Below, in pieces: positions 9,517 to 18,110 of a DNA stretch of 64,000 nt. Source of the stretch: Paracoccus saliphilus (lineage in GTDB: Bacteria > Pseudomonadota > Alphaproteobacteria > Rhodobacterales > Rhodobacteraceae); assembly GCF_028553805.1 (NCBI RefSeq), contig NZ_CP067140.1, positions 2,046,001 to 2,110,000 on the forward strand. The letters run 5' to 3'. The notes below the pieces were generated by a model. It was not told where the DNA came from. It did not search any database and saw only the letters and a list, made by a program, of their open reading frames with translations. Position numbers and translations under genes: made by a program. How positions within the stretch are numbered: the first letter of the stretch is position 1; each line of letters opens with the position of its first letter.

Positions 9517-10139
9517 TTCGCGACAAGGCGCATTGCGAGCCCCGCATACATCACCGCGGCGATCCTGTTGACCAATCCAAGACGCCGCCCGATGACCTGT
9601 CCGGCCAGACCTCCGACGACACCGTAACCCATCGTGACGATCGTGCCGGTTACCGTAAAGATCAGCCCCAGCCCCAGTATCTGCTGCCAGATCGGTCCCC
9701 ATGCCGGGTTGGTGAATTGCGGCAGGAACGCCAGCAGGAACAGCACAGGCTTGGGGTTCAGCGCATTCGACAGAAAGCCGCGCCGGATAATGTTCCACAC
9801 CCTCACGCTGCCACGGGCCGAAGGATCGACAGGCCCGGCAGTCCAGCTTTTATAGGCCAGCCACAGCAGATAGGCCGCGCCCGCATATTTGATCGCCAGC
9901 AACGCCTCGGGATGGGCCGCGACAACGGCACCCAGCCCCACGGTCGCCATGGTCAGATGCATCGATACGCCCAGGCCCACACCCAACCCGGCCAGCATAC
10001 CCGCCTTCGGCCCGCCCTGAATTCCACAGGCACTGGCAAAAAACACGTCCTGACCGGGCGCGAAATTCAGCACCAGCCCGCCCAGGATAAAGGTCATGAG
10101 CTGAGCCGCCGGGATATTGGCCAATGTCTCCCAGATCAT
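9513..10139 (-). CDS. LysE/RhtB family amino-acid exporter
   Basis: Inner-membrane exporter of the LysE superfamily (208 aa, about six membrane segments). The N-terminal GLVLNFAPGQDVFFASACGIQGGPKAGMLAGLGVGLG block is diagnostic, although the usual PGP is PGQ here. It probably exports an amino acid or homoserine-lactone-like compound; the substrate is unknown. It overlaps both neighbours by 4 bp (ATGA), so the fRMsr-GFA-LysE-RluA genes form one tightly coupled operon. Confidence 0.88.
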   Translation of the reverse strand: MIWETLANIPAAQLMTFILGGLVLNFAPGQDVFFASACGIQGGPKAGMLAGLGVGLGVSMHLTMATVGLGAVVAAHPEALLAIKYAGAAYLLWLAYKSWTAGPVDPSARGSVRVWNIIRRGFLSNALNPKPVLFLLAFLPQFTNPAWGPIWQQILGLGLIFTVTGTIVTMGYGVVGGLAGQVIGRRLGLVNRIAAVMYAGLAMRLVAK

Positions 10140-10516
10140 TCCCGCGCCTCTTGCGGCAAACCATCGGCGATCTCGTAGCTGTCGCCCTTGTCGGCCACGA
10201 AGATATGCCCGGCCAAGCGCAATCCCGTAGGCTCATCCACGGCCCCCGGCCCGACGGCGACTCTCTCTGATCCGATCTGCCGCCAGAACAGGCTGCTGCC
10301 GCATTCCGGGCAAAAACCGCGCTCGGCCTCGTCAGAGGAACGATACCATTTCACCGGCCCCTCTATCGCCAGGTCAAGCGCATCCGCCCCCGCCCAGAAA
10401 TGCCCGGACCAGCGGCGGCACTGGCCGCAATGGCAGGCCTTGAACTCGGCCTGCTCCCACCGCCCCCGGAACGTCACCGCACCGCACAGACAATGCCCGG
10501 TAAACTCAGATTCCAT
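10136..10516 (-). CDS. GFA family zinc protein (glutathione-dependent formaldehyde-activating-like)
   Basis: Small protein (126 aa) of the GFA/Mss4-like fold. Zinc and glutathione-site cysteines are visible as CLCGAV, CHCGQC and FCPECGSS. Founding members speed the condensation of formaldehyde with glutathione, but most relatives have no proven activity, so the role is open. I chose ATG 10516 (MESEFTGHC) over an upstream in-frame Met at 10573, because the domain starts there and the gene then overlaps the preceding gene by only 11 bp. Confidence 0.87.
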   Translation of the reverse strand: MESEFTGHCLCGAVTFRGRWEQAEFKACHCGQCRRWSGHFWAGADALDLAIEGPVKWYRSSDEAERGFCPECGSSLFWRQIGSERVAVGPGAVDEPTGLRLAGHIFVADKGDSYEIADGLPQEARE

Positions 10517-10958
10517 CGAACACCTCCTCCAATATCGCTGCCATCCGCGTTGCGTCCTCGGCATCGAAAGCATCGGGGCGATCGCTGTCGATGTCCAGAA
10601 CCCCGATCAACCGCCCCCCCTTGCCAAAGACTGGCAAGACGATCTCGGACCGGGTCGAGCTGGCGCAGGCGATGTGGCCGGGAAAGGCATCCACATCGGC
10701 GACGATCTGCACCTCGCCCGTCCGCGCCGCCGCACCGCAAACCCCGCGCGAGAACGGAATGACCAGGCAGCCATGCCCGCCCTGATAGGGCCCGATCTTC
10801 AGCAATTCTGGCGCAACCACCCGGTAAAAGCCGGTCCAGTCGAACCGCTCGTCCGAATGGTGAATTTCGCAGGCCAAGGTGGCCATCAGCGCGACCTCGT
10901 CGGTCTCGCCATCGGTCAGGGCGCGGATTCGCGCACGCAATGCATCGTAATCGTTCAT
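10506..10958 (-). CDS. Free methionine-(R)-sulfoxide reductase (GAF domain)
   Basis: Single GAF-domain protein (150 aa) matching the YebR/fRMsr family, which reduces free Met-R-O in the cytoplasm with thioredoxin. The cysteines of the family are present in GVCGAAA and HIACASSTRSEIVLPV; the second is the expected catalytic Cys. AGAGGGG precedes ATG 10958 at good distance. It is the first gene of the operon with GFA, LysE and RluA genes and is divergent from the histidine kinase gene, with a dispersed repeat in between. Confidence 0.9.
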   Translation of the reverse strand: MNDYDALRARIRALTDGETDEVALMATLACEIHHSDERFDWTGFYRVVAPELLKIGPYQGGHGCLVIPFSRGVCGAAARTGEVQIVADVDAFPGHIACASSTRSEIVLPVFGKGGRLIGVLDIDSDRPDAFDAEDATRMAAILEEVFDGI

Positions 10959-11003
10959 GCCCCCTCTTACGACAGCCAGCCCGCGACGAGAAGCCCGGGC
11001 CCC

Positions 11004-11065
11004 TTCTTCTTCATGCAAATATCCCGGGGGTGAGGCCGCTTGCGGGCGAGGGGGCAGCGCCCCCT
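11004..11065 (-). repeat. Dispersed intergenic repeat, copy 3
   Basis: Minus-strand copy: GGGGGCgctGCCCCC hairpin region, then CCCCGGGATATTTGCATGAAGAAGAA. It lies between two divergent genes. Confidence 0.85.
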
Positions 11066-11107
11066 TTGCCATGGACCTCTTCCCCTGCTTGCGTCAATCT
11101 GCAGGCC

Positions 11108-12430
11108 ATGAACCGCCTGTCCCTGACCACGCGCATCCTTTTGGTGATCTTTGCCGTCCAGGCAATGCTCTTCGCGGCATTGGCGGCGGCCAGCCTGAAC
11201 AGCCTTCGCGGAGAGATCGCGCTGGAAACCCGGCTTGGCGCGCAAACCGCCCGCTCGCTGGTACTGGCCACCATCGGCACGATGCAAAGCGCCGTGCCAC
11301 CCGACGAGCTGATGACCGCGCTGCCCGAACGGCTGGTGCCGCCACGTCATACCAGGATCATGATCCTCGATCCGCGGCAAGGCGTCATCCGCGAATCCGA
11401 AACCGATCCCGAACCGGCCAGCGTCGCCCCTGGCTGGTTCGCGGCCATGGTCGCACCCGAACCGCAAGAAACCCGGGTTCCGGTTACCGCCGGAGGGCGG
11501 TTGCGCGGCTTCGTCCATATCGCCACCGATCCCGCAGCCGGAATCGCCAGTGCATGGCGGAACATCCGCACAACCCTCGGCCTAGCGGCAATTGCAGCGG
11601 CGGCGCAGGCATTGCTGATCCTGATCGCGACCCGGCACGCGCTGCGCCCGGTAGACAGCATCGCGGCGCGACTGGAGGATCTGACCCATGACGACCTGAC
11701 GGCGCGGGTCGGTAGCCTGTCACAGCCCGACCTCGCGCCACTGGCGACGGGGGTAGACCGGCTGGCCTCGGCGCTTGAACAAGCGCAGGCCGATCGCAGG
11801 CGGTTGCAGCGCCGGGTGGTCAATCGCGGCGACGAAGAGCGCAAGGCCATCGCCCGCGATCTTCACGACGAAATGGGGCCCTGTCTCTTCGGCCTGCGGG
11901 TCGAGGCGGATGCGTTACGCGAGGCTGCCCCGAATCCCGCAATCGCCGAACATGCCGATGCAATCTCCGCCATCGCCGAAGAGATCGCGCGCGTGAACCG
12001 TTCGCTTCTGGAGGATCTGCGCCCCGCCGCCGTGGGGCAATTGCCGTTGCCATCGGTCCTGTCCGATTACGTCGACGATCTGGGACGGCGCTTTCCGGAT
12101 ATCCGGGTCAATCTCGATATCGCGGCGGGACTGCCCGAACCGGACGAGGCAACCGCGCTGACCCTGTTCCGCGTCCTGCAGGAAGGCACGACCAATGCGC
12201 TGCGCCACGCCGATGCGCAATCCGTGACGATCCGCCTCTGGACCGATCCGGCGCATTGGCGCATGATCCTGTCCGATGATGGCAAGGGTTTCGGTCGCGA
12301 CAGCCGCGAGGGCACCGGGCTCACCGGCATGCGCGAGCGGATCACCCTGTTGGGCGGCATGTTGGCCTTGTCATCGACAGAAAGCGGAACCACGATCGAG
12401 GCACGCTTGCCACGGACACAGACCGGATGA
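11108..12430 (+). CDS. Sensor histidine kinase, NarL-type (HisKA_3)
   Basis: Membrane histidine kinase (440 aa). Segments in order: TM1 about 10-30, a short periplasmic sensor region to about 155, TM2 about 157-177, HAMP-like linker to about 240, dimerisation/phosphoacceptor RKAIARDLHDEMGP with His253, and an HATPase domain with TNALRHA, LSDDGKGFG and GTGLTGMRERI. It should phosphorylate the response regulator encoded 10 bp downstream. The start at 11108 begins a clean N-terminal membrane segment. The signal sensed is unknown. Confidence 0.92.
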   Translation: MNRLSLTTRILLVIFAVQAMLFAALAAASLNSLRGEIALETRLGAQTARSLVLATIGTMQSAVPPDELMTALPERLVPPRHTRIMILDPRQGVIRESETDPEPASVAPGWFAAMVAPEPQETRVPVTAGGRLRGFVHIATDPAAGIASAWRNIRTTLGLAAIAAAAQALLILIATRHALRPVDSIAARLEDLTHDDLTARVGSLSQPDLAPLATGVDRLASALEQAQADRRRLQRRVVNRGDEERKAIARDLHDEMGPCLFGLRVEADALREAAPNPAIAEHADAISAIAEEIARVNRSLLEDLRPAAVGQLPLPSVLSDYVDDLGRRFPDIRVNLDIAAGLPEPDEATALTLFRVLQEGTTNALRHADAQSVTIRLWTDPAHWRMILSDDGKGFGRDSREGTGLTGMRERITLLGGMLALSSTESGTTIEARLPRTQTG

Positions 12431-12440
12431 GGCCAAAGGA

Positions 12441-13064
12441 ATGAAAAGCGCGCTGGTCATAGACGACCACCCCATCACCCATCTGGGCGCCAGCCGATTG
12501 CTGCGCGAGATGGGTTATGATCCGGTTGGACAGGCGATGTCGGGCGAGGACGCATTGACCCAGCTGGCGAATGGTCCGGCTCCGGGCCTGATCGTGCTGG
12601 ATATCAGCTTGCCCGGAACCAGCGGGCTGGACCTGGTGGAACCACTGCGTGAGGCCGCACCCGGAGCGCAAATCCTGATCTTCTCGATGAACGATCAGAC
12701 CGGCTTTGCGGCAAGAGCCTTACAGGCCGGAGCGCAGGGTTTCCTGTCGAAAAACGCGCCTCCCGCCGATTTCCGCGAGGCGGTGCGCAGCCTGGAAGCC
12801 GGTGAATTCTACCTGTCGGCCAAGCAGGCAGTGGCGCTGGCAACCCTGCGTGCCGGGGCCTCTGCCGATCCGCTTGGCTCATTGTCGGACCGCGAAAGGC
12901 AGGTGCTCACGCTGATCGGGCGCGGCCTCAGCCTGCAGGCCATCGCGGACGAGCTGGACGTCAGCTACAAGACCGCCGCGAATACCTCGTCTTCGCTGAA
13001 GAAGAAGCTGGGCGTGGACGGCATCAACGGGTTGATGAAATTCGCCCTGGAAAGCGGGGTGTGA
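12441..13064 (+). CDS. Response regulator, NarL/LuxR family
   Basis: Two-domain regulator (207 aa): receiver with acidic pocket DD (8-9) and phosphoacceptor Asp54 (IVLDIS), then a LuxR-type HTH (LSDRERQVLTLIGRGLSLQAIADELDVSYKT). It pairs with the kinase just upstream. Its stop overlaps the next start (TGATG), so a DUF2478 gene belongs to the same transcript. GAGG lies about 8 bp before the ATG. Target genes are not evident. Confidence 0.92.
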   Translation: MKSALVIDDHPITHLGASRLLREMGYDPVGQAMSGEDALTQLANGPAPGLIVLDISLPGTSGLDLVEPLREAAPGAQILIFSMNDQTGFAARALQAGAQGFLSKNAPPADFREAVRSLEAGEFYLSAKQAVALATLRAGASADPLGSLSDRERQVLTLIGRGLSLQAIADELDVSYKTAANTSSSLKKKLGVDGINGLMKFALESGV

Positions 13065-13576
13065 TGCTGGGTTGGTTCCAATTGCCGGAAGGCGCGCCGC
13101 CGGGCGCGGCCGACCGGCGGCTGCAAGCGCTGGTCAGGGAGCTGTCCGGCGAGGGATTGCGATTGGCGGGCGCGGTGCAGGTCAATCGCGACCGGGGGCC
13201 GGATTGCGCCTGCGACATGGATATCCAGGTGATCGGCGAGGAGGATCGCCCGATCCGCATTTCGCAATCGCTCGGCTCGGGCTCTGCCGGCTGCCGGTTG
13301 GATCCGGGCGCGCTGGAAACAGCGGCGGCCCGGGTGGAGGCAAGGCTCGCGGGGGCCGAATTGCTGATCCTGCCCAAATTTGGCAAGCAGGAGGCCGTCG
13401 GGCGTGGCTTTTGCAGCGTGATCGGGCAGGCAATCCTGGATGGTGTGCCGGTGCTGCTGCATGTCTCGCGCGAACAGCGTCCGGCATTCGCGGAGTTCAG
13501 CGGCGATCTTGCCGAGGGGGTCGATCCCGATGCCCTCGCCAGTTGGTGCCGGAGACAATTGGCAGGCGCAAGGTGA
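13064..13576 (+). CDS. DUF2478 family protein
   Basis: A 170-aa soluble protein recognised as DUF2478, a P-loop-derived family often found near molybdate or NTPase genes; its biochemical role is not established. Visible conserved pieces are GWFQLPEG at the start, LAGAVQVNRDRG, SGSAGCRLDPGALE, LLILPKFGKQEAVGRG and VLLHVSREQRPAF. It begins at ATG 13064, overlapping the response-regulator stop by one base, which suggests a link to that two-component system. No membrane segments. Confidence 0.72.
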   Translation: MLGWFQLPEGAPPGAADRRLQALVRELSGEGLRLAGAVQVNRDRGPDCACDMDIQVIGEEDRPIRISQSLGSGSAGCRLDPGALETAAARVEARLAGAELLILPKFGKQEAVGRGFCSVIGQAILDGVPVLLHVSREQRPAFAEFSGDLAEGVDPDALASWCRRQLAGAR

Positions 13577-13647
13577 CAGATTCGAACGCGCGAATTGCTG
13601 GATGGCGCGCCTGCTCCCGTCATGGCATGAAGCCTGTCCGCCCCCTC

Positions 13648-13694
13648 GGCCGCGAGCGGCCTTACCCCAGAAGGTATTTTGGATAAAGAAGAAG
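13648..13694 (+). repeat. Dispersed intergenic repeat, copy 4 (degenerate)
   Basis: Hairpin GGCCGCgaGCGGCC then CCCAGAAGGTATTTTGGATAAAGAAGAAG. It ends three bases before the MbfA start codon, so its tail forms the entire leader of that gene. Confidence 0.7.
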
Positions 13695-13697
13695 CCC

Positions 13698-14672
13698 ATG
13701 CGGATGTTGAATAATCGCAAGCGTTTTTCCGATCTGAGCGAACGCGAGGTGCTGGCGCTGGCCATCGCCTCGGAAGAGGATGACGCGCGGATCTATCGCA
13801 ACTGGGCCGAATTCCTGCGCGCCGATTACCCGGCGACGGCGGCAGTATTCGACGGGGTCGGAGACGAAGAGGACGAACATCGGCGGCAATTGATCGAGGC
13901 CTACAGGTCGCGTTTCGGCGAGGCGATCCCGGTGATCCGGCGCGAGCATGTGGCCGGCTACTACAGCCGCCGGCCAGCATGGATGATGCAGAACCTGTCG
14001 CTGGACGCGATCCGCGCCGAGGCCGCGACGATGGAGCATGACGCGGCGGAGTTCTATACCCGGGCGGCCCAGGCCAGCAGCGACGCCGCAACGCGCAAAT
14101 TACTGGGCGATCTGGCCGCCGCCGAACGCGGACACGAGGAACGCGCCGGAGAGTTGAGCGACGAGCATCTGACGCCCGAGGCGCGGGAAGAGGAAGACGC
14201 GATTTCGCATCGCAATTTCGTGCTGACCTGGGTTCAGCCGGGCCTTGCCGGACTGATGGATGGCAGCGTTTCGACACTGGCGCCGATCTTCGCCACCGCC
14301 TTTGCCACGCAGGATACGGGAACCACCTTCCTGGTCGGGCTGGCCGCCAGCCTCGGCGCCGGAATCAGCATGGGCTTTACCGAGGCGGCCTCGGACGATG
14401 GTATCGTGTCGGGGCGCGGGTCGCCTTTCAAGCGCGGGTTTTCCTCGGGGGTGATGACGGCGATTGGTGGGCTCGGCCACGCATTACCCTATCTGATCCC
14501 GCATTTCTGGACGGCCACGATCATCGCCTGCATCGTCGTCTTCATCGAATTATGGGCAATCGCCTGGATTCAGAACCGCTGGATGCAGACGCCTTTCTGG
14601 AGGGCTGCCCTGCAAGTGGTCGTTGGCGGCGGGCTGGTCTTTGCCACCGGGGTGCTGATCGGTTCCGGATAA
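13698..14672 (+). CDS. mbfA: Membrane-bound ferritin/VIT1 iron exporter MbfA
   Basis: Fusion of an N-terminal ferritin-like (erythrin) di-iron domain and a C-terminal VIT1/CCC1 membrane transporter (324 aa). The ferritin part shows ExxH-type ligands ([41 protein letters not shown]); the VIT part starts near residue 175 ([20 protein letters not shown]) and has about five membrane segments. Rhizobial MbfA exports Fe(II) and protects against iron and peroxide stress, controlled by Irr. The start codon abuts the dispersed repeat, leaving AAGAAG as the only Shine-Dalgarno-like sequence; ATG 13704 is an alternative. Confidence 0.9.
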   Translation: MRMLNNRKRFSDLSEREVLALAIASEEDDARIYRNWAEFLRADYPATAAVFDGVGDEEDEHRRQLIEAYRSRFGEAIPVIRREHVAGYYSRRPAWMMQNLSLDAIRAEAATMEHDAAEFYTRAAQASSDAATRKLLGDLAAAERGHEERAGELSDEHLTPEAREEEDAISHRNFVLTWVQPGLAGLMDGSVSTLAPIFATAFATQDTGTTFLVGLAASLGAGISMGFTEAASDDGIVSGRGSPFKRGFSSGVMTAIGGLGHALPYLIPHFWTATIIACIVVFIELWAIAWIQNRWMQTPFWRAALQVVVGGGLVFATGVLIGSG

Positions 14673-14705
14673 AGCGTGTTGCGCCGGACCGGATTCGAGC
14701 GCCGC

Positions 14706-14731
14706 TTCTTCTTCATGCAAATATCCCGGGG
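14706..14731 (-). repeat. Dispersed intergenic repeat, copy 5 (tail part)
   Basis: Minus-strand CCCCGGGATATTTGCATGAAGAAGAA without the usual hairpin. It lies in the 271-bp convergent gap between mbfA and doeB, followed by a second repeat type. Confidence 0.8.
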
Positions 14732-14746
14732 TTGCAGGATGGTTCG

Positions 14747-14777
14747 CCACTGGTTCGAGAGACCTGCCGGCGACGGG
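14747..14777 (+). repeat. Second dispersed repeat, copy 1
   Basis: CCACTGGTTCGAGAGACCTG and the following GCCGGCGACGGG recur almost unchanged at 47308-47338. In both places it sits just beyond a copy of the AAGAAGAA repeat. Confidence 0.75.
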
Positions 14778-14840
14778 CAGAGCCCCGGCCATCGCGGGAC
14801 GCAAATGCCCGGCGTTACCGTTTCAGCGCGACACGCTCTG

Positions 14841-14864
14841 GACCGAGTGCGAGACCGAGTGCGA
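14841..14864. repeat. Perfect 12-bp tandem duplication
   Basis: GACCGAGTGCGA occurs twice in direct succession in the mbfA-doeB gap. No function is suggested. Confidence 0.8.
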
Positions 14865-14943
14865 GCACCGCCAGCTGACCGACCCGGCAATGGGTGGACC
14901 GGGCCGCTGGCCGGTCTCACCCGATTATATTGCTTCGGCTTGG

Positions 14944-15948
14944 TTATGCATCCCCGGTATGGAAAGCCGCGATCACCGCAAGACAATCGCCGCTCTGGAC
15001 CAGCCCCGGGAAATGCCGGGCGGCGATCACGCCGTCGCGGTTAGCGAGCAGGTCGACGGGCTCAATGCCGGTGCGGTCTGGCGGCCAGATCCGAGCGATC
15101 GGCTGGCCCGCCTTTACCTGATCGCCCAGATCGGCCAGCGGATGCAGCAACCCGTCCCGGCTGGCGAAATGGAAACAATCGCCGCCTGGCATGTCCAGCA
15201 TCTGCGCGCCTTCCGCGGGTTCGACCTCTCCCGCCAGGATGCCCGAATGCCGCAGGACGTTCTTCGCCCCCCGGATGGCGATCTCGGCAGAGCGGGCGCT
15301 GGCCGTGCCGCCGCCGCCCAGCTCGGTCGTCACGAAAACCTTGCCCTGGCTTTCGACGGCGGTGTCGAACATGCCGACGCTGTCGATTTCCAGCATCATC
15401 ATGCTGTAGGGCGCGCCGAATGCCTTGACCGCTTCCACGCAGGCCGCCTGCTGCCGCTTGTCGTCAAGATAGTGCGCCGCCGCATAGGGCAGGAAGTCCA
15501 GCGTCTTGCCGCCCGAGTGGTAATCGAGCACGACATCGGCCATCGGCACCAGAACATCATTGAAATAATTGGCGATCTTCTGGCTGACGGTGCCGTCGGG
15601 CCGCCCCGGAAAAGCGCGGTTCAGGTTCACCTGATCGATCGGGCTGACCCGTGCACCCGCCCGGAAAGCCGGATAATTCATGTAGGGTACGATGATGATC
15701 CGGCCAGTCACATCGGCCGGATCGATCTCCCATGCCAGTTGCTGCAGCGCAATCGGGCCCTCGTATTCATCGCCGTGATTGCCGCCAGTCAAAAGCGCCA
15801 CCGGCCCCTCGCCATTGGCAATCACCGTGATCGGGATCATCACGCTGCCCCATGCGCTATCATTGCGCGAATAGGGCAAGCGCAGGAAACCATGCTGCTT
15901 GCCCTGCCCGTCCAACGGGATCGTCGGCTGAATCGGATTCGCGCTCAT
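14944..15948 (-). CDS. doeB: N-alpha-acetyl-L-2,4-diaminobutyrate deacetylase (DoeB/EutE)
   Basis: Zinc deacylase of the succinylglutamate desuccinylase/aspartoacylase family (334 aa). It converts N-alpha-acetyl-diaminobutyrate, made by DoeA from ectoine, into L-2,4-diaminobutyrate plus acetate. Zn-site motifs are GGNHGDEYEG (His-x2-Glu) and LDYHSGG; the NLNRAFPG motif binds substrate. Its start overlaps doeA by ATGA, and it closes the minus-strand ectoine operon. Confidence 0.93.
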   Translation of the reverse strand: MSANPIQPTIPLDGQGKQHGFLRLPYSRNDSAWGSVMIPITVIANGEGPVALLTGGNHGDEYEGPIALQQLAWEIDPADVTGRIIIVPYMNYPAFRAGARVSPIDQVNLNRAFPGRPDGTVSQKIANYFNDVLVPMADVVLDYHSGGKTLDFLPYAAAHYLDDKRQQAACVEAVKAFGAPYSMMMLEIDSVGMFDTAVESQGKVFVTTELGGGGTASARSAEIAIRGAKNVLRHSGILAGEVEPAEGAQMLDMPGGDCFHFASRDGLLHPLADLGDQVKAGQPIARIWPPDRTGIEPVDLLANRDGVIAARHFPGLVQSGDCLAVIAAFHTGDA

Positions 15949-17141
15949 GACTTCACCAGCATCCGGCGGGGAATGTTACACAGCAGTTCCGGCTCGCGCT
16001 CGGTGATGACGATGGATTCGGTCGTCTCGTAACCCCAATCCTCCATCCACAAACCGGTCATGAAATGGAAGGTCATGCCGGGCTTCAGCTCGGTCCGGTC
16101 GCCACGGCGCAGCGACATGGTGCGCTCGCCCCAATCGGGCGGATAGGACAGCCCGATGGGATAGCCGGTGCGGTTGTCCTTCTCGATGCCGTATCGATCC
16201 AGGACGGTAAAGAAGGCCGCTGCGATATCCTCGCAGGCATTGCCCGCGCGGGCAGCGTGAAGCCCGGCTTCCATTCCTTCAAGAATCGCTTTCTCGGCAT
16301 CGAGGATCTCTTGCGGAGGCTTGCCCAGGAAAATCGTCCGTGAGAGCGGTACATGGTAGCGCTGATAACAACCGGCAATCTCGAAGAAAGTGCCCTCGTT
16401 ATCCTTCATCGGCTGATCGTCCCAGGTCAGATGCGGCGCGGCGGCATCCGGCCCCGAGGGCAGAAGCGGCACGATGGCAGGATAATCGCCGCCATGGCTG
16501 GACCATTCGTCATAACGCAGGCCCGCATCATAGATCTCGGCCACCAGGTCGCATTTGCGCATGCCCACCTCGACCTTGTCGGCGATGCGGCGATGCATCC
16601 GCTCGACGATACGGGCGGCCTTGCGCATATAGGCCAATTCCTTCGGCGTCTTGACGGCGCGCTGCCAGTTCACGAGGCCGGTGGCATCGAGGATCTGGGC
16701 TTCGGGCAGGCCATAGACCAGCCGCTCATGCGCCTTGGCGGAATACCAGTAATTGTCCATCTCGACGCCGATGAAACCACGGTGCCAGTTACGATCCGCA
16801 AGCTGCGCCCAGAGGTAGTCCATCGGGTGACGCTCGACCGACTGCACGTAGAAATCGGGATAGCCGATGATGTGCTCCTCGCCCATCCAGACGGTCCGCA
16901 ATGCACCATTGGCGTCCTGCCCGCGGCCGAACCAGATCGGCGGACCATCGGGGCCGACGATCACGCATTGATGGACATAGAAGGACCAGCCATCATAGCC
17001 GGTCAGCCAGGCCATGTTGGACGGGTCGGAAACGATCAGCAGATCGAGGCCCAGCTTGGCCATGCTGGAGCGTGTCTTTTTCAGGCGCTCTTCGTATTCC
17101 TCGGTCGAGAAGCGCTCGGGGGTCCTTTGCAATTCAGGCAT
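15945..17141 (-). CDS. doeA: Ectoine hydrolase (DoeA/EutD)
   Basis: M24 (creatinase/aminopeptidase P fold) hydrolase, 398 aa, that opens the ectoine ring to N-acetyl-diaminobutyrate. Family context is clear: N-terminal creatinase-like domain (SNMAWLTGYDGWSFYVHQ), then the pita-bread domain with SSHGGDYPAIVPLLPSG, EGTFFEIAGCYQRYHVPLSRT and a C-terminal GMTFHFMTGLWMEDWGYETTES. Its ATG follows the eutC stop directly, with no gap, so it depends on coupled translation. The alpha-isomer product is the inducer of EnuR in characterised systems. Confidence 0.94.
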   Translation of the reverse strand: MPELQRTPERFSTEEYEERLKKTRSSMAKLGLDLLIVSDPSNMAWLTGYDGWSFYVHQCVIVGPDGPPIWFGRGQDANGALRTVWMGEEHIIGYPDFYVQSVERHPMDYLWAQLADRNWHRGFIGVEMDNYWYSAKAHERLVYGLPEAQILDATGLVNWQRAVKTPKELAYMRKAARIVERMHRRIADKVEVGMRKCDLVAEIYDAGLRYDEWSSHGGDYPAIVPLLPSGPDAAAPHLTWDDQPMKDNEGTFFEIAGCYQRYHVPLSRTIFLGKPPQEILDAEKAILEGMEAGLHAARAGNACEDIAAAFFTVLDRYGIEKDNRTGYPIGLSYPPDWGERTMSLRRGDRTELKPGMTFHFMTGLWMEDWGYETTESIVITEREPELLCNIPRRMLVKS

Positions 17142-18110
17142 TTACTGGTCTTTCGAAAACGCGGCAAGCGCGTGGGTAGCAATCGCGGTGTCCTGTACAC
17201 CGGTTCCGGTCAAATCGGCGATGGTGATCTGCTCGGGGCCCGTGCGGCCCGGATGACGGCCAGTGATGATATTTCCGAGTTCAGGAATGTCATCCGCATC
17301 GGTCAACACGCCGGTTTCCAGCGCCGCCCGCAGCTCTCCCATCAGCCGGGTCTGGCTAACCCGGTCCGCGACATAAAGATCGGCGCGGTCTAGGCAATGC
17401 GGGTCCAACTCGTTCTTGCCGGCCTGGTCGCTGCCCATCGCGGTGACATGCTGGCCGGGGCACAGCCAATCGGCTTGCAGGATCGGCTTGCTGGCAGGGG
17501 TGGTGGTGACGATGACATCGGCGAATGCGGCTGCTTCCGCCGGATCGGCCGAGGCCTTGCAGCTGATGCCCGCGGCGGTCATTTCCTCGGCCATGGCCTG
17601 CGCCTTGGCGTTGTCACGCGCCCAGATCACCGCCTCTTCTATGGGCCGCACCAGCGCGAGCGACCGCAACTGCATCCGCGCTTGCAAGCCCGCACCAAAG
17701 ATCGCCGCCCTGCGCGCATCTTCGCGCGCCAGATTCCGGGCCGCCACACCGCCCGCGGCAGCCGTGCGCAGATCGGTCAGGTAACCGTTATCCAGCAGCA
17801 CCGCACTGACCCGGCCGGTCTCCGAGGACAGCAGCACCATCAATCCGGATGTCGATGGCAGCCCCTTGGACGGGTTGTCGAAAAATCCCGGAGACAGCTT
17901 GACCGCAAAACCCGGCAGTCCCGGCACATAGGCAGTTTTCACGTCCAGCTCGCCATTCACATCCGGCATATGCATGGACAGCACCGGCGGCATGACGACG
18001 CCACCATCGGCCAAGGTGGCGAACGCGTTCTCGACCACCTCAATCGCGGCCAGATCCAGATCAACGCATTCGCGCAATTGGTCTTCTGACAAGATCAGAA
18101 TATCGCTCAT
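17142..18110 (-). CDS. eutC: Ectoine utilization protein EutC (ornithine cyclodeaminase family)
   Basis: NAD(P)-binding protein of the ornithine cyclodeaminase/mu-crystallin family (322 aa), thought to act with EutA and EutB in turning 5-hydroxyectoine into ectoine. Visible are the substrate-loop Lys in FAVKLSPGF, the RTAAAGGVAARNLAR helix and the dinucleotide motif GAGLQARMQ near residue 138. It overlaps eutB by ATGA and abuts doeA. Assignment to EutC rather than a generic cyclodeaminase rests on operon context. Confidence 0.92.
   Translation of the reverse strand: MSDILILSEDQLRECVDLDLAAIEVVENAFATLADGGVVMPPVLSMHMPDVNGELDVKTAYVPGLPGFAVKLSPGFFDNPSKGLPSTSGLMVLLSSETGRVSAVLLDNGYLTDLRTAAAGGVAARNLAREDARRAAIFGAGLQARMQLRSLALVRPIEEAVIWARDNAKAQAMAEEMTAAGISCKASADPAEAAAFADVIVTTTPASKPILQADWLCPGQHVTAMGSDQAGKNELDPHCLDRADLYVADRVSQTRLMGELRAALETGVLTDADDIPELGNIITGRHPGRTGPEQITIADLTGTGVQDTAIATHALAAFSKDQ

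Noticed and set aside
9517..9798. N-terminal extension of the RluA-type protein up to 9798.
   Set aside because: The extra 94 residues are out-of-frame lysE sequence; the true start overlaps the lysE-like stop by ATGA.
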